A DNA stretch of 64,000 nt. Source: Tamarix chinensis (taxonomy: Eukaryota > Streptophyta > Magnoliopsida > Caryophyllales > Tamaricaceae). Position numbers and translations under genes: made by a program. Shown here piece by piece: positions 1 to 12,960 of the stretch. A model generated the notes under the pieces. The model did not search any database. It worked only from the letters and a program-made list of their open reading frames with translations, and was not told where the DNA came from. Positions within the stretch are counted from its first letter, which is position 1; each line of letters starts with the position of its first letter. The stretch is taken from positions 6,843,265-6,907,264 of the forward strand of contig CM060171.1 in the NCBI GenBank assembly GCA_030549775.1. The letters are read 5' to 3'.

Positions 1-609
1 CAAAAGTATCGATTGTTCATTATGACATATTAATATCTGATTGATTTGTTAAGCACGTGAATGTATGAATATGAATAGTAAGTATTTACCTTTCATTATG
101 TACGTATGTAGTGTTGTATCATGTGTTGCATTGCAGGCCTACTGTTAGGTGTGTTTTAAAGGGTTACTCAGTACCATAGTACTGAAGGGTTCCATTCGTG
201 GAGCCCTGCCTATTCAATGGGCAATATCCCTTACAGGTCATTTTTAGGTGCTATTCAAGTGGGCTACCGGAAAAAAAAGCATAGGGAAATATCTGGAGAG
301 TCCTAAGGTCATCCTCTTTCTCTTTTAAATTATTGTTTTCAATGTATTTGTTGTTTTATAACCACCACTAGTGGATTTTATTCTTGTCAACGGCTTACTA
401 CGCTACTCTAATTTAAACATGTTTGAGTTTCTCGTAAGTTGCATTTTTCTCTTTTAGCCTTAGCACTTGATATTGGAACGGTAGGAGTGAACCGATCTAG
501 TACTAAGTACGACGGTAATATCCCTAGAATTCACAGTTTTGTTATTTCGCTTTTGCAATTTATTTTAATAAAACGAAAATTTTCAATAGTAAATTTTGGG
601 GGTGTTTAA
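1..609 (+). repeat. 3' part of a long LTR (family A), cut by window edge
   Basis: This is the terminal part of a long LTR that begins before the window. It shares with the inverted copy at the right end of the window a stretch around the phrase TCAGTACCATAGTACTGAAG, and it ends in TTTTGGGGGTGTTTAA. The intact family end is GGGGGTGTTACA, so the terminus is mutated. A weak primer-binding-like TGGTACC lies near 632. No reading frame is worth calling here. Confidence 0.6.
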
Positions 610-2649
610 TTCTCGCAAAATTGAACCTTACTGGTACCTCGATTAAAGGTTCAAGCTTTGATTATAAAAACCAATACCTAAAATTAATATCAATATTTAT
701 TATATTAGAAATAAGAAACCCAAAGGCATAAGACTTTATAACACTTAATTAATGAAATACTTAACTTTAAATATTAGTATACCTTAAAATTTATTAAACA
801 AAACATACCAAAGCATGCAGAAGCTCATACTACTTATGCAACATAAGCTGTATGCAAAACAAGAGGGGGAGGGGCTCGAAATGGCAAGAAAGGGAGGAGG
901 GAGTGGTGTTTTCGGGTTAGGGTTTTGGGGCTAGGAAAGAAGCTAGCATGTGGGGGAGGACTTAAGGAAAAGGAATGGTGCAAAGGTGGAGATGGGGTGT
1001 AGGTGGTCATCGGAGATAGGTTGACGGTGGCCAAGGGCGGCAGCGGCAGCGAGGCTGCGAAGGTGGCTACCAAGGTAGAGGGGGCTGAGAAGGAAGGAAA
1101 AGGGAGGAGGAAAAAGAAGGGTTGCCGCTAGTTGTTTCGGTTAAAGGGGGTGTGGGGTGGTAAAGGTGGTTGTAGGGATTGGGTTTGGTGGCTCAGGTGG
1201 CGGCAGAGGCAGCGGAAGGAGGAGGTGCAGGGTGGCTGCCGAGAAGGAAGAAAAGGAAGAGAAAAAGAAGAAGGGAGGAACAAAGGGGCTGCAAGGTGGC
1301 TCGAGAGCTGGTGTGATGGTTCAGGGGTGAGGTAGAGGGTGGCAGGGGTAGTGTAGGTGGCCGGTGCGATGGTGGAAGAGGCAGAATGCGGCAGCGGTGG
1401 TGCAAAAACAGGGAGGGCGATAGAAGGAGAAGAAAGGAGAGAAAGAAGGTCGGGGAAGGGGAAGGAAGGCTCGAAATGGGCAGGATGAAGCAGGGAGGGA
1501 AGAAGAAAAAGAAGAGGAAGAGAAAGGAGGGGATAGGGGGCTCGGTAGGGTGGTGGCAGGGTGGTAGGAGTATGGGAATGGCAGGGAGAGGGAAGGGAGA
1601 GGCAGAGTATGGGCGAGGAGAGAGAGATGTGGTGGGGCCAAGATGGGGCAAGAAAAACGGCGAGAGAGAGAGAGAGATAGGGGGAGTAGTAGGGAGGAGG
1701 AGGGTTGCAGGTAGGACTGCCGGAGATGGCGGAGGTCGTCAGTTATGACATTGGGGGAAAGGAAGAAGAAGAAAGAAAGAAGGGGGTGTTGCGTGTAGGC
1801 TGGGCGAAGGGGAAGGAGGGAGTAGGCCGACCTGGTCGTGGGAGAAAGGAAAGAAAAGAAAGAAGGGAAGACGGGTCGGGCTCGCGTGGGGGAGGAAGGA
1901 AGAAAAGAAAAGGGAGTCAGGCCGAGGGAAAGAAAGGGGAAGGAGGGGAGAAGGGAGAGATGGGCCAATAGCCCAACACGCAGGGGGAAGAAGGTAGGCC
2001 AAGGCTTGGCGGCCCGAAGGAAGAAAAAGGAAAATGAAAGAAAGGAGAAAAAGGAGAAAGAAAAGGAAAAAGGGAAAAAGGGAAGGGAAAATGTGGAAAA
2101 TAAGATAATCTAATTTATAAAATAATAAAATATAATATTTCTGGGTAATATAATTATATAATAATTTAATTTAATATAATTTAAATATATAGGTTTTAAA
2201 AGGATAATTTTAGTAAAATAATGATTTGGAAAATTATTTAAATAAAAAAAGTATGATAAATTAACAAAACATTTATTTTAATTTATTAAATTTTTATATC
2301 CAATTTTATATACTTAAAAATCCATAAAATAATTAAATTAAATAGTTTCAAAAGCTAATGTATCACAAATAAAAGTTATTTATTAAATTATAGGCTTTTA
2401 AAATTTCGGGCGATTATATAGTATTAGATAATTTCAAATTATCTAAAATAGATAGGATTAGTGATAAATTTTAGTGGAATCAAGATCGATTACAAAATAT
2501 GGTTTATCTTGGTTAAAGGTTCAGATTCAGTTAAAATTTTGGGATTAAGAAATTTGGTTAAGACTAAAATAAGTTTTTCTTAAGATTAAAATCAAATTAG
2601 AATATTAATGATATAGGATTAGGATAAGCAAAAAAATTTAGGTATTACA
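610..2649 (-). repeat. Degraded minus-strand LTR (family A) with purine-rich core
   Basis: The upper edge ends GGTATTACA at 2649, the reverse complement of the family start TGTAATACC. Positions 1080-2100 are almost pure purine (G/A) on the plus strand, matching in reverse the pyrimidine-rich middle of the plus-strand LTRs at 5492 and 54002. Positions 2101-2649 are AT-rich, as in the first 500 bases of those LTRs. The open frames here, Pro/Ser/Leu-rich on minus and Lys/Arg/Glu/Gly-rich on plus, are composition artefacts. The lower boundary is uncertain. Confidence 0.5.
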
Positions 2650-3690
2650 AGAGGTGTCTCTATATTACCTAATTTTTAATATGACCACCTGCTTGACCCT
2701 TATATTAAACTCGGAGGTCCACCTCCTTGAAGCTAAATACTTCCCCTAAAACCTTACGACTTAGGCTTCCTCTTGCCCAAAATAAATGCCCGCTCTTGAA
2801 CCATTGCGGCGGCAACACATGCTCACTTATACAACATGGTCAGGTTATAAAAAACCATTACACCCATCATCCTCTAGAAGCTGAAGTGAAGCCCTTGATC
2901 AAACTAGAAGAGCGTTGTTGTCTCATTGGCTACTATACTTAGAGTGAACATCAACAATTCTGAGAACTGCACATACAACTCCCACGTTATCAGAATCCCC
3001 TAAGTTATCAATATGAACTCCTTAATCTTATCTCACTTAAGGCTCTCAAGATATAACCTTGTAAGAAGTTCCCTCTTAAAGTCCTCCCAATATATTGGCA
3101 GTCCTCCTTGGGTATGAAAACCTAGACATCAGGTGTCTGCTGATCTCTAAAGGAAGTACGCTTCTATGCTCGTCTTCCTCACCATTAGATAATTGATGTA
3201 TCTAAAGTTTCATTGAAATCCTAAATCCAGCCTTGCAAAATGACTAAATCCTCCTCCTTGGTGTAATCGGCAAGTGATAACTAGAAACCTCCAAACCCAG
3301 TCCTCTTTAATGCTCTCTTGTATGTGATATGGAGGTAGAGATAACAATTGAGGCTGAGTTGGCAGTGGTGGATGCTAACTGAACTTTTTAAAGGCCTCAA
3401 ATGCCTCCTCCAAACAACCAACACAACCATTCAATGCCAATGCGAGCTAGATGCAAAATAAAAAACATGCTAAGATAAATAATATCTAACTTACTAGCAT
3501 ATAAAAGACATAAGCACATTCAACGGCTATTTAGGCTATTGATTCTTGATTCCTCACAAGTTAATCTAGATTTTTAAAGAATTAAGTTTTATGAAATATG
3601 AAATAAACCAATAATTTAGGTAAAGGATTATTTTATAATAGAATTTTGAAAATAAATAGGGTAATCAAAACTAAAGATTTGATACCAATG
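2650..3690 (-). mobile_element. Short internal region of a non-autonomous LTR element
   Basis: About 1.04 kb lies between two minus-oriented LTR edges (2649 and 3691). On the minus strand around 3070-3130 a broken frame resembles the Trp-Glu-(Asp/Glu)-Phe-Lys stretch common in Ty3 gag proteins, but stops and shifts prevent a firm call. The size and lack of pol suggest a LARD-like or deleted Ty3 element. The gag resemblance is weak; the LTR and primer-site geometry is stronger. Confidence 0.45.
3676..3687 (-). promoter_or_regulatory. Primer-binding site (initiator tRNA-Met type)
   Basis: On the minus strand the LTR ends GTATTACA, then three bases (CAT), then TGGTATCAAATC. Plant LTR elements primed by initiator methionine tRNA carry TGGTATCAGAGC directly inside the 5' LTR; nine to ten of twelve bases agree. 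The site fixes the orientation of this element as minus. Confidence 0.6.
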
Positions 3691-5491
3691 TGTAATACCC
3701 CAAAATTTTTACTTTTTGTGAAGCTAAATATAAAAATAGACGGGTTTTATCGTCAAACCTAATAAGAGTCTGGTTCATGCTACCATTCTCATATCAAGTA
3801 TAAGGTAAAACATTAACGAGTCTAAGCATGATAATAAGAGAATGAGATGAAATTCATTAAAAAAAATCCAAACTCACATTGCATAGCTAAGCATAGTGAA
3901 TCGTACATGTTGGGGCTCAATGTAGTTAAGAAAAGAAAGGGCGAAGGTGGATGGGTGGTGATGTTATAATGCAATGGGAGATATGGTGAAAGTTGGATTA
4001 AAGTTGAAGGTGATGGTTCAAATAAGGGGAGATGCAACACAAAACGAGGTTTATAGGGGGTTGGGTTGAGGTGGTGTTGTGGGGGTATCATTTCTACGCG
4101 AGACAGTTGGTGTTGGTGCGATGGTTGATAGTGGGGGAAAGACACCAAGGAGGTGTAATGTGGATGCTTGTAGCAAAGGGAAAGGGTGGTGGAGCTAGTG
4201 GTTGGTGGTGGGGGAATGCATAAATGGACAAGAAAAGGTATTCACAAAGGAGAACATGGTTATGCAAGGAATGGTGCTGTGAAGAGGAGGCACGATTGTG
4301 TGAGAAGTGGTGCGCATGGTTATGCTTATGAGTGTGCATGCATAGTTGTACGAGGAGTGTGCATAGCTGTGTGCTTAGAAAAAATAGAAACAGGGGCTAT
4401 CAGGGAAGGGAAGGACAATAAGTAGGACGAAGAAGAAAAGAAGAAGAAGGCTTGGACGAGGGTTACTAAATAATTTGAACAAAAAATGGAAGGGAAAAAG
4501 TGTAGAGAAGAGGGGGCATGTATAGGGGAAAGAGGTGAGGCATGATCTGAGAAATTATCAAAGGTGTAAGGGTTTGGGAATGGAATGAGACACATTTGGG
4601 GAAGGGAAAAAGGGCAGTGCTTACCGATTAGGGTGTAAGGGTTGTTTATGATTCAAATATCCGATATTTTAGATATTTGATTGTCGGATATCTAAAAATA
4701 ATATTTGATATTTAATTTGAAACTTCGGATATCTGAATTTTTGGATCAGATATAAAATTTAACTAATATTATTTAGATAAAATTTTAAATATAGAAAAAA
4801 TTATCAAATCACAAATATATTTGATATTATCTAATTTTATAAGCAAATATTTGATTTACTCAGCAAATATACGACTTGCTCAACAAATATCTGATGTTAA
4901 AACTAAAATAAAGAAAGATTGGATGGGGTCTATCGCACACACAATATTTTTAATTTTTTTGATATAAATATCTAAAAAGATATTATATTAAAAATATAAT
5001 TTTAATTATATTAAATTTTGTCTCAATTAATAATTAAATTAAGTAAAAATTACACACACACATATATATAAATTTATTTATATATAATTATATAAAATGA
5101 AAAATTATTAGAAAAATGTATAATTTTTTTCTTCGGATTGGATATTATTTGTACTTATCAGGTCATATATCTAATTTATTTGACTTTTCATTGACCAGAT
5201 CGGATATTTGATTTTAAAAAAATCAAATTAATTATTTACTTTTTTGGATTGGTTTACTTCAGATATCAGATCAAATAAACAAATATCGGATAACATGAAC
5301 ATCCCTAGGTTGTAGGGCAAAGGGTAGGTGCATAGAGAAGTATAGGGGGTAGTGTAGAGGCTGGAAACAGTAAAAGAGGAAGCCATGTAAGGGAGGGCTT
5401 TGCGTGGACAGAAGAGGAAGAAGGAGAAAGGATATTAAGATAGGTAGAAATAACAAAAATTTAAAAAAAGGGGAAAATGGAGAAGAAAAGT
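3691..5491 (-). repeat. Truncated minus-strand 5' LTR (family A)
   Basis: It starts TGTAATACCCCAAAATTT on the plus strand, which is the reverse of the LTR 3' end because a primer-binding site abuts it. The next 150 bases match, in reverse, the end of the LTR at 1-609 (the stretch around TCTGGTTCATGCTACCATTC). It is interrupted by a MITE at 4638-5306 and stops at the plus-strand LTR beginning at 5492, so the far end appears lost. Open frames inside are not genes. Confidence 0.5.
4638..5306. mobile_element. 669-bp hAT-type MITE rich in ATATCCGATAT words
   Basis: The ends are inverted repeats: AGGGTTGTTTATG on the left and CATGAACATCCCT on the right, about 11 of 13 paired. They are flanked by near-perfect 8-bp duplications, AGGGTGTA (4630-4637) and AGGTTGTA (5307-5314). 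Eight-base duplications are typical of hAT elements. The interior is non-coding and full of GGATAT/ATATCC words. Related sequence occurs near 13.9-14.4, 18.6-18.8 and 19.4-19.76 kb. Confidence 0.72.
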
Positions 5492-8400
5492 TGTAAAACC
5501 CCATTTTTAGAAACCCTAACCATAAATAAATAATTATGATTATTTAATTCTAATAATTATTGTAGGGTATTTTTCATTAAATATTTTATTGATATATGTC
5601 TTATTATGACTTATTAGATATAAATTTAATTAGGTTAAAATATGGTAGAAATTAGGTTACTAAATTTAATCCTAGTTCAAACCCTAACCAAAATTTGGTA
5701 ACCTTACTCCCAATAACCTAATGTTTTACCGTAGTTGATATTCATACATTATTACCCTATCCTATACTATATTATGGCCAAACCCTACTCCTTCTACCCC
5801 CGGAGTGACCTTACTTAACGCCTTACCTCCTATATGTCTCCCTCTCCCCCATGTTTCCCTCTCCCATGTTTTTCTCAACTCTCCCCCTTTATGCCACCCT
5901 CCATGTAAGTGTCCATCCTATAATTTTTTTTTGTGTATTAGCCCTAATTGAAGCATGTTATTCTTCTCCATTCCCCGAGCTTCCATTCGCAACATATCAC
6001 TAGTTTTCTCTATCATTGTTTCGTAATTATCGTTAAGTCACATTATACCTCCTTTGAAAGTGTGAGTAATCTACGTTGCTTAGCCTTGTGTTGCTTCCAC
6101 ATCTCACACAATCTCTCCTTCTTGTCGTTACTCCCCCTTTTACTATGCCAAACTCCAATGCTCCTCCCTTCTTACTATGTTAAGCTTAGACGCTTCCTCC
6201 CCTACCGACATGAGCTAATGACTTAACTCCCTCTCCCTCTGTGTGAGTGGGTGAAGCTTCTCACTCCTTGTGGACTAAGAATCTCTTACTGCTAAGCCTT
6301 TGCAGCATGATTTTTGTTTATTGTTGCACTCATGCTATGTTGTTGCCATGCGTAGTCTTCCTTTGCCCTAATTATTTTCTAACCTATTTCCTAATTCATT
6401 TTTAGTTAATATTGGTTATTGATTTGTTTTATTCAATGCTAATATATATGTTATTGGGAGTTAATTTCTTAGGCAGTCCTTAAGGATCTTGGAGAAGATA
6501 ATTTTTGTACTTTTTGTGTGAGCTTGTATTTAGGTGAATCCAATAACTCATGATATGGTAGAAATTATGTGCAATAACGTTAGACTTGTTTAAATTTAGA
6601 ATCATGCTAGGTTTTTATATCTTTCGATTATTATAACATGATAAAAAAATCATACATATAATTATTGTTAAGTTATACGCATGAGTAATACATTAAATGA
6701 TTTATGTATGCATGTCTAGAGTTTTGTTAGGACTTGAAATCTTATAAAATTATGGAGTGAATTCCATGATAAATATCTCAGGATTAATATTACATGGTAG
6801 CTAGGTTTGTTATAAATAGTATGGATCATGCACACATGATTAGGGTTCGAGTATGATCATTGTATTCACATGTTCTAAGGTTATAAATGTTTCTTTACAT
6901 GCACCATGATGTTAATTTCCCTATTAAATGTTTTATCATGATATAAAATGTGCATCCATGCTACATGGAATTTAAGACACACTAGAAACATATGATGTGG
7001 GATTGTGGGTACAACTTATTGAATGCATGAAAAGTGAAAAATATAGTTAATCGCTAAATCATAAAGATTACCTATGTCCTAAAATAATGTGGATAATTAT
7101 ATTTTAGCATTTTTATGACAAATTTCTCGTAATAATGATGTATGGTATGAAACTAGATAAAATGACAAAATTAGGGTTTCAAGGGTATTTTGGTAATTTT
7201 GACCTAATACATATTTTGTGAATAATTGGACATTAGGATAGCCTTAAACTCTTGATAGATTAACCTTATTGTTGGCTTTGGCTTGATATAGACTGATGAC
7301 CTTTGGGTTTACCTTAATAATTGTAAATAAAGGAAAAATGGTTAAGCATGGGAAGGGAAATTGTTGTGCAGTATATGATATTTGTGATCACCTCATAAAA
7401 TATTAATAATTAAAGTGATTGATTTAGGAATGGTTTCTCCCAAGGATTAGTTACCCTGGATACAAGGTGTAGTCCTTCTTTTTATCGGTTCTCAGTGTGA
7501 TGTTGTGCCTTAGTAAGGCCTTAGTCTACTTTATAGGTATCGATACTTAAGGATTAGATGACTGATGTTAGAGGATAATATGTTACCTTTGTGCACCAAT
7601 ATAACTAGATGTACCGTTGTGTACCTAGGTTATTGAGTAAGGGTATTGTGTTACCTTTTTACACCAATATAATTGGGTGTACCTCAATGTTCCTGGGTTG
7701 ATTATATCCCCTTCGAGTAATTAAAAATGGAAGTAACTATTGTGTAAGAATATAAAAAGGATTTGAATTGGATTTGCTAGTTTGGTAGTTGCCTCAGTAC
7801 CCTACCTTTAGTAATTGGTATTATTTTGGATTTATGATTTAGTAGTTACCGTAGTGCCCTATCTTGATATTTGGGATTGATTTGATTGGTCAGATAAGGC
7901 TAATGTGCATGTTGTGATGATGTGAATTAACTTTGTATGATTGACTGCTGAGCATAAGACTATGATGTTGTATACATTATCCTATGATTATAACCTGTTG
8001 TTATGGCTTGTGATTTTTACTTGAGCATGAATTTTGGATTACTATGTGATTATGTACGATGTGGGTATACTAAATCTTGTGAGGTACTGTGATTTACTCA
8101 GTACAAGGAAGTTACACTCATACTACTTTTACAAATAATTATATGAAGGGAATGGAGTGGTTTGAGGTAGACAATAGAGGTGAGGATTTTAGAGCCCTTG
8201 GGAAGAGGTACCATTATCGGAATGGGCTTTTGGATCTAAGAGTTATGGAAAACCGATGTTATACTTTTGGATACCTATCATGATGTAATCGGTTTTCCTT
8301 TGGACTTTTATGTCCCTTAGTGTATTTTTCATTTTCATTGTTGTACAAAGTATATTATCAATAACTCATATTTATATATTATCTCTCATTTCTATTTTAG

Positions 8401-8546
8401 ATTTATTTTATTTTGAGCATTAGCACTTGGTATAAGAAAGGTAAGGGAACTAAACTTATACTAAGTGTGGCGGTAACACCTAGCAATTTGGTAACTAACA
8501 CTTCCACAAAATGAAATATTTAAGTAGCAAAAATAATAATATAACA
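5492..8546 (+). repeat. Long LTR (family A), about 3.06 kb, probably solo
   Basis: It is collinear over its length with the LTR at 54002-57257. Both start TGTAA followed by TTTTTAGAAACCCTAA and carry the pair of sub-repeats ending in ACCTCAATGT..CCTGGGTTGA near 7.6-7.7 kb. Both contain GTGATTTACTCAGTAC-like text near the end and finish with GTGTGGCGGTAACACC. The right end is decayed (ATAACA). Flanks are AAAGT and AAAGG, a 4/5 match to a 5-bp target duplication. Open frames at 5948-6226 and 8089-8283 lie inside the LTR and are not genes. Confidence 0.75.
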
Positions 8547-9542
8547 AAAGGAATCTAGGGATAGGATTAAAATTAGAATGAAGTTTAAATTTAGGATTAA
8601 TAAATTAGGGTAAAATTAATTTATTGGTCATTCAAGTTTAGGGTACCTAGTTAGGAAAAAATACTAATTTAGGGTGGGTTTAATAATAAAGGAGAAAGAT
8701 AAAAAAAATTAGGATAAATTTATTTAAGAAATTATTTGGGTTATGAACCTAGGTTTAATAAAAATAATTAAGCCAATATTTAAGGGTTAGGTTTCGAATA
8801 AAAGGCAAAACCCTAAAAATAAAGGTTATAAAATTTCAAGATATTACAATTCAATTACTAACTTGGGGATAATGTTTCAAGAACTAGAGAAGTAGATTAA
8901 AGGGGTTATTTTTTTCCTAATTGTCCCTTACTAAGCCCCCATGTAATGTATTCTTAGAAATAGAGGGCCTTTTTTTTTTTCTCAGTCTTAATCATCATTT
9001 AAATCTTTATCCTCCAAACAAAAATTGGAAATTTTAAATTTTATTTTCTAATTCTGCTCCTAATTTCCTATTTCCTTAATTAAAAAAATGGCCTATTAGA
9101 GTAGGATCAATGGGGTTTATTATGGGAATCTAATGGGTTTTCTGGTAAATACCAGGGGATATATACATGTTTCTCAGTCTCCCTTTGGATTAGGGCTAAC
9201 CTAGATTATGGTAAATATTATGGAAATGGATTTGAATTTAGATAAATATTTTAAAATATTATTTGGATAATTTTAACACAAACTATATGAATGTAGGGAA
9301 ATAAGAGGCTATATTGTCAATATCTGGAAAAAAAATTAATTTTACCCTTCACCTTAATTACATCTTGATTCTTGGGGTAATGAAAATAGGTGAATCACTT
9401 GAGGTAAATCAAAGTAAAAGATTAACCAAAGAGAATATGATAAAATGAGCTCCTAAATAAAGTTAATTGAGGTGAGTGATTTGATTGATCCTGGTTAACC
9501 CCAATGCAAATGAACTATTGGAATAGATAAGTGTTAGTGATA
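8547..9542. other. AT-rich relic DNA, no gene seen
   Basis: No open frame of note. The phrase AGATATTACA ending at about 8848 could be the start, in reverse, of another minus-strand family A LTR, but no partner edge is seen. The remainder is AT-rich and unrecognised. Confidence 0.4.
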
Positions 9543-9997
9543 TGTCCTAGGAAACAATCATAGAGATAATTTTATGTATTATTGGTTGAGATTAAAACTA
9601 TGTAGGACATGTGACTTTCATAAAACTTTGGCATAATATCTTACTAAAGGGTTGCTTATGAATTGTGGGCAATAGATATTTTAAACCTACTACTAGTGTT
9701 GCAAGAATGTCTAGAGTTGTACATTAAAACAAGGTACATTTAGCATAATTGGACCAAGATACTTGATATGATATAAGATCATCAAACCTATCTAATGTTA
9801 GATTGAATAGGGTTTGAGCAATCTCATCTTCTTATAAATAGAGGTTTGCTCAAAATGCACAGAAGAAAAAAGTATTTTTTCCCATATCACGCCCATAGCA
9901 ACCCTAGGGATAGAAAAACATTTGTTGGTGCTAACACATCTTGTATTAAATCAAGCTTATTTTTGTGTATATCAGTAGAGGCATGACATCTAACACA
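9543..9997 (+). repeat. Probable solo LTR, copia-like
   Basis: The stretch starts TGTCCTAGGAAACAATC, carries a clear TATA box (TATAAATA, 9833-9840) followed by GAGGTTTGCTC, and ends ACATCTAACACA. Promoter position and size, about 450 bp, fit a Ty1/copia LTR. No target duplication or flanking polyprotein was found, so the edges are approximate. Confidence 0.42.
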
Positions 9998-10194
9998 CGG
10001 ATCATGACACACCCATAGTTTCTTTTTTGTTTTAAAAAAGAAGGTAATATATATGAATTTTGTTTGACTATTTCAAACATAAATTAAAAAAGAAGAGTCT
10101 TTTGGTATGAAAAAAAAATTGTGTACCTAAAACAAAACCCTAACAAATCAAATCAAAAAATACCATGTAATCTCATACTACTCTCTTGATACAT

Positions 10195-10231
<37 letters not shown>

Positions 10232-11520
10232 TATATATTGTGGAAAATATACAAAATAAGTTCCCATACCATAGAACTTCGTAGATCATTCGCCACCAAC
10301 TCAATCAATTACTTCTTGGAAATGCTAAAAAATGGTTATAATGCTAAATAGATACCCTACCAAATTCATTAAGTTTCTTTTATTCTTTCAATAAATAATT
10401 TTGATTTGAAACAAAATCTCAAAATTTGAACAACAAAATTAGTAGTGATTTTTAGATTATCTAATCTCTTGACTGCGCTACAAAGATGTATGTTTTGTAC
10501 ATCAATTTAGCTTTGGTATTTACATGGGTTTTGGAATTTAGATGAGATTAATCTTTATTATACATTGATTTAGGATGGAAATTCAACAATAAGGAAATTG
10601 TGGTAGAGGATTAAACTTAAGAAGCAAATCAAAAGAAAGCTTACATGGCGCTAAATTTTTGAAAATTCATTTATGTTTTTGATGCGGTATATGTAAATAG
10701 TGGGGGGCGCATTGGAGTTTGTGCATTATTATAAAATAAGGTGGTTGATTTTTCTATAGTTTTCTTAAGCTAATTTTTCTTTTTGATTGAAAATAGAGCT
10801 AAGAAACTCATTTAAGAGACAATCACTTATTTAATCTATTGCAGATAAATAAGTGGTCTGTTTTAGAACAAAACTAATGGTTATTAAGATTATATATTCC
10901 TTAATCTTTCCTATTCCTGCCTTATATTTTTATTTTGTTTTCGTGTTGGTAGGGTAAAAATAAAATTTAAATATTTTCTTAGTAAACAATAAAATTTCTT
11001 ATTGGTGTTAAAAATAAAATAAAATAAGGTGGGAGAATGTTAAAAGCATATTGCGGATCAAAAGGTATAGGGTGTTATTTCAATATTTTTTTAAAAATAA
11101 ATACATAAGAAATAAATTTTAAAAAACACACATTTTTCTTTAACATCAGATATAGATGGGGGAGGGGCACAAATTACACCATATGAACTGTCACATGGAT
11201 AATTTAAAAAAAAATAAAAGAAACTAAAACAACATTACCGATGAAGATGACACATGAACAATATATATATATATATATATATTGAATCCTCTTCAATTAA
11301 TTTCAATCTCTATTATTTGATTCTATCTAATTTTCCTTCTCCTACAATTTCACTATGATATAATACCATTTTTAATTGGTAACTAATAAAGTAGAGGAAA
11401 ATCCAATGGTGTTGGTTCATACAACTTCATCATCATAATCGTTGGAGGAGGAATAATCCTCGATGGAATCCCCATCATACACATCAAGCATGTCATCTTC
11501 TAAATCCATGATGATGGGAT
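9998..11520. other. AT-rich gene-free DNA with AT microsatellites
   Basis: Nothing coding is seen. A perfect (AT)n microsatellite lies at about 10199-10230 and a shorter one at about 11263-11281. The rest is unrecognised AT-rich sequence. Confidence 0.5.
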
Positions 11521-12960
11521 CATATATTGATATGTAACATTACAATGAAAGATAAGTTTGCCATTGGTAAATGATATATGCCTTTTGTGGTGAAAGATTT
11601 GAGAAAAATATATTAAAATTTTAGTAGTACCATTGAAAAATTTGTAAAAAATATGGTGAAAGATAAATACAATTTTAATGAAAGATAGTTATATTTATGG
11701 TGAGAATTTGGAACAACAATGCAAAAAATAGCAATAATGAAAATTTTGAAACATATTCAAAATAATGGTAAAATATCAACTCAACATTAATGAAGGATCA
11801 CTTCAGCTGTAATGAAAAATTAGTTTAGTTATGGTGGAATATCAATTTTATGTGTGGTGAAGGATTTACTATATTCTACGATGAAAAATAAAATTAATTC
11901 TAGCTAAATATTAGTTTAGTTATGATGAAAGATCAATCCAATTTTAGTAAAATATTATTTCAGTTATAGTTAAAGACCAATTTATGTATGGTAAAATATT
12001 GACTATATTCTATGGTTATATATTTTTATGTAACATCACGTTGAAAGATAATTTTTCCTTTGGTAAATGATATATGCCTTTTGTGGTGAAAGATTTGAGA
12101 AAAATATTTTAAAATTTTAGTAGGATACTGGTAAAAAATATATACAAATATGGTGAAAGATAAATACAATTTTGGTAAAAGTAGGGTAGAATGATGCAAC
12201 AAAATTCAATAAAGAAAAATTTGAAACATATTCAAGATAATGGTAAAAGATCAAATCAAAATTGGTGAGGGATAGCTTTAGTTGTAATGAAAACTTAGTT
12301 CAGTTATAGTGGAATATCAATTTTATGTATGATTAATGATTGAGTATATTCTATGATAAAAGATCAAATGAATGCTGGTGAAATAGTAGTTTAGTTATGA
12401 TGAAAGAATAATCCATTTTTAGTAACATATCTATTTAGTTATACTTAAAGATCAATTGATGTATGGTAAAACATTGACTATATTCTATGATAAAAGAATA
12501 ATTCAGTTATAGAAAAATATTAGTTCAATTATGGTAAAAATAATAATAATTTATGTCTAGTTAAACATTGACTATATTCCATGGTCAACTATATGAGTAG
12601 TTGCGGTAAAAAGAAATATATACATATGATTGGTGTTATATTTTTGGATCAATGTTGAAAAAATTCAAGAAAATAGTGGTGGTTTTTTGTTTTTAGGATC
12701 TTGGTGAAAATTTAATAATATAATGGGGAAAGATATGGGCTGTAATAGTGAAAGATTTTCACAGCTACGGTGAAAGATTTTTTTGACCTTGGTGAAATTT
12801 TCACAATACACCGACAAAAGATATCGATTATGGTAATGAACTTTACTCATATATGTGATGAAATATACATTAAAATTTGTTTAGTGGTGAAATTTACAGT
12901 GAAATTTTTTTTACCTAGACACCTTTCATTTGGTCTAGGACCGTGCAACCAGTTGCAGCA
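11521..12960. repeat. Degenerate satellite-like array built on GGTGAAAGAT
   Basis: Words such as GGTGAAAGAT, AGTTATGGTGAAAGATCAAT and GACTATATTCTATGG recur every 30-60 bases. At the higher scale a block starting TGTAACATTACAATGAAAG at 11533 repeats at 12029 (496 bp later) with the same order of sub-blocks, including ATGATATATGCCTTTTGTGG in each. The pattern weakens after 12570. No coding potential; the short frames on both strands here are chance. Confidence 0.75.

Noticed and set aside
834..2113. Several long frames on both strands (up to 215 codons)
   Set aside because: They arise from purine/pyrimidine strand asymmetry in an LTR. The products are Pro/Ser/Leu-rich or Lys/Arg/Glu/Gly-rich with no domain.
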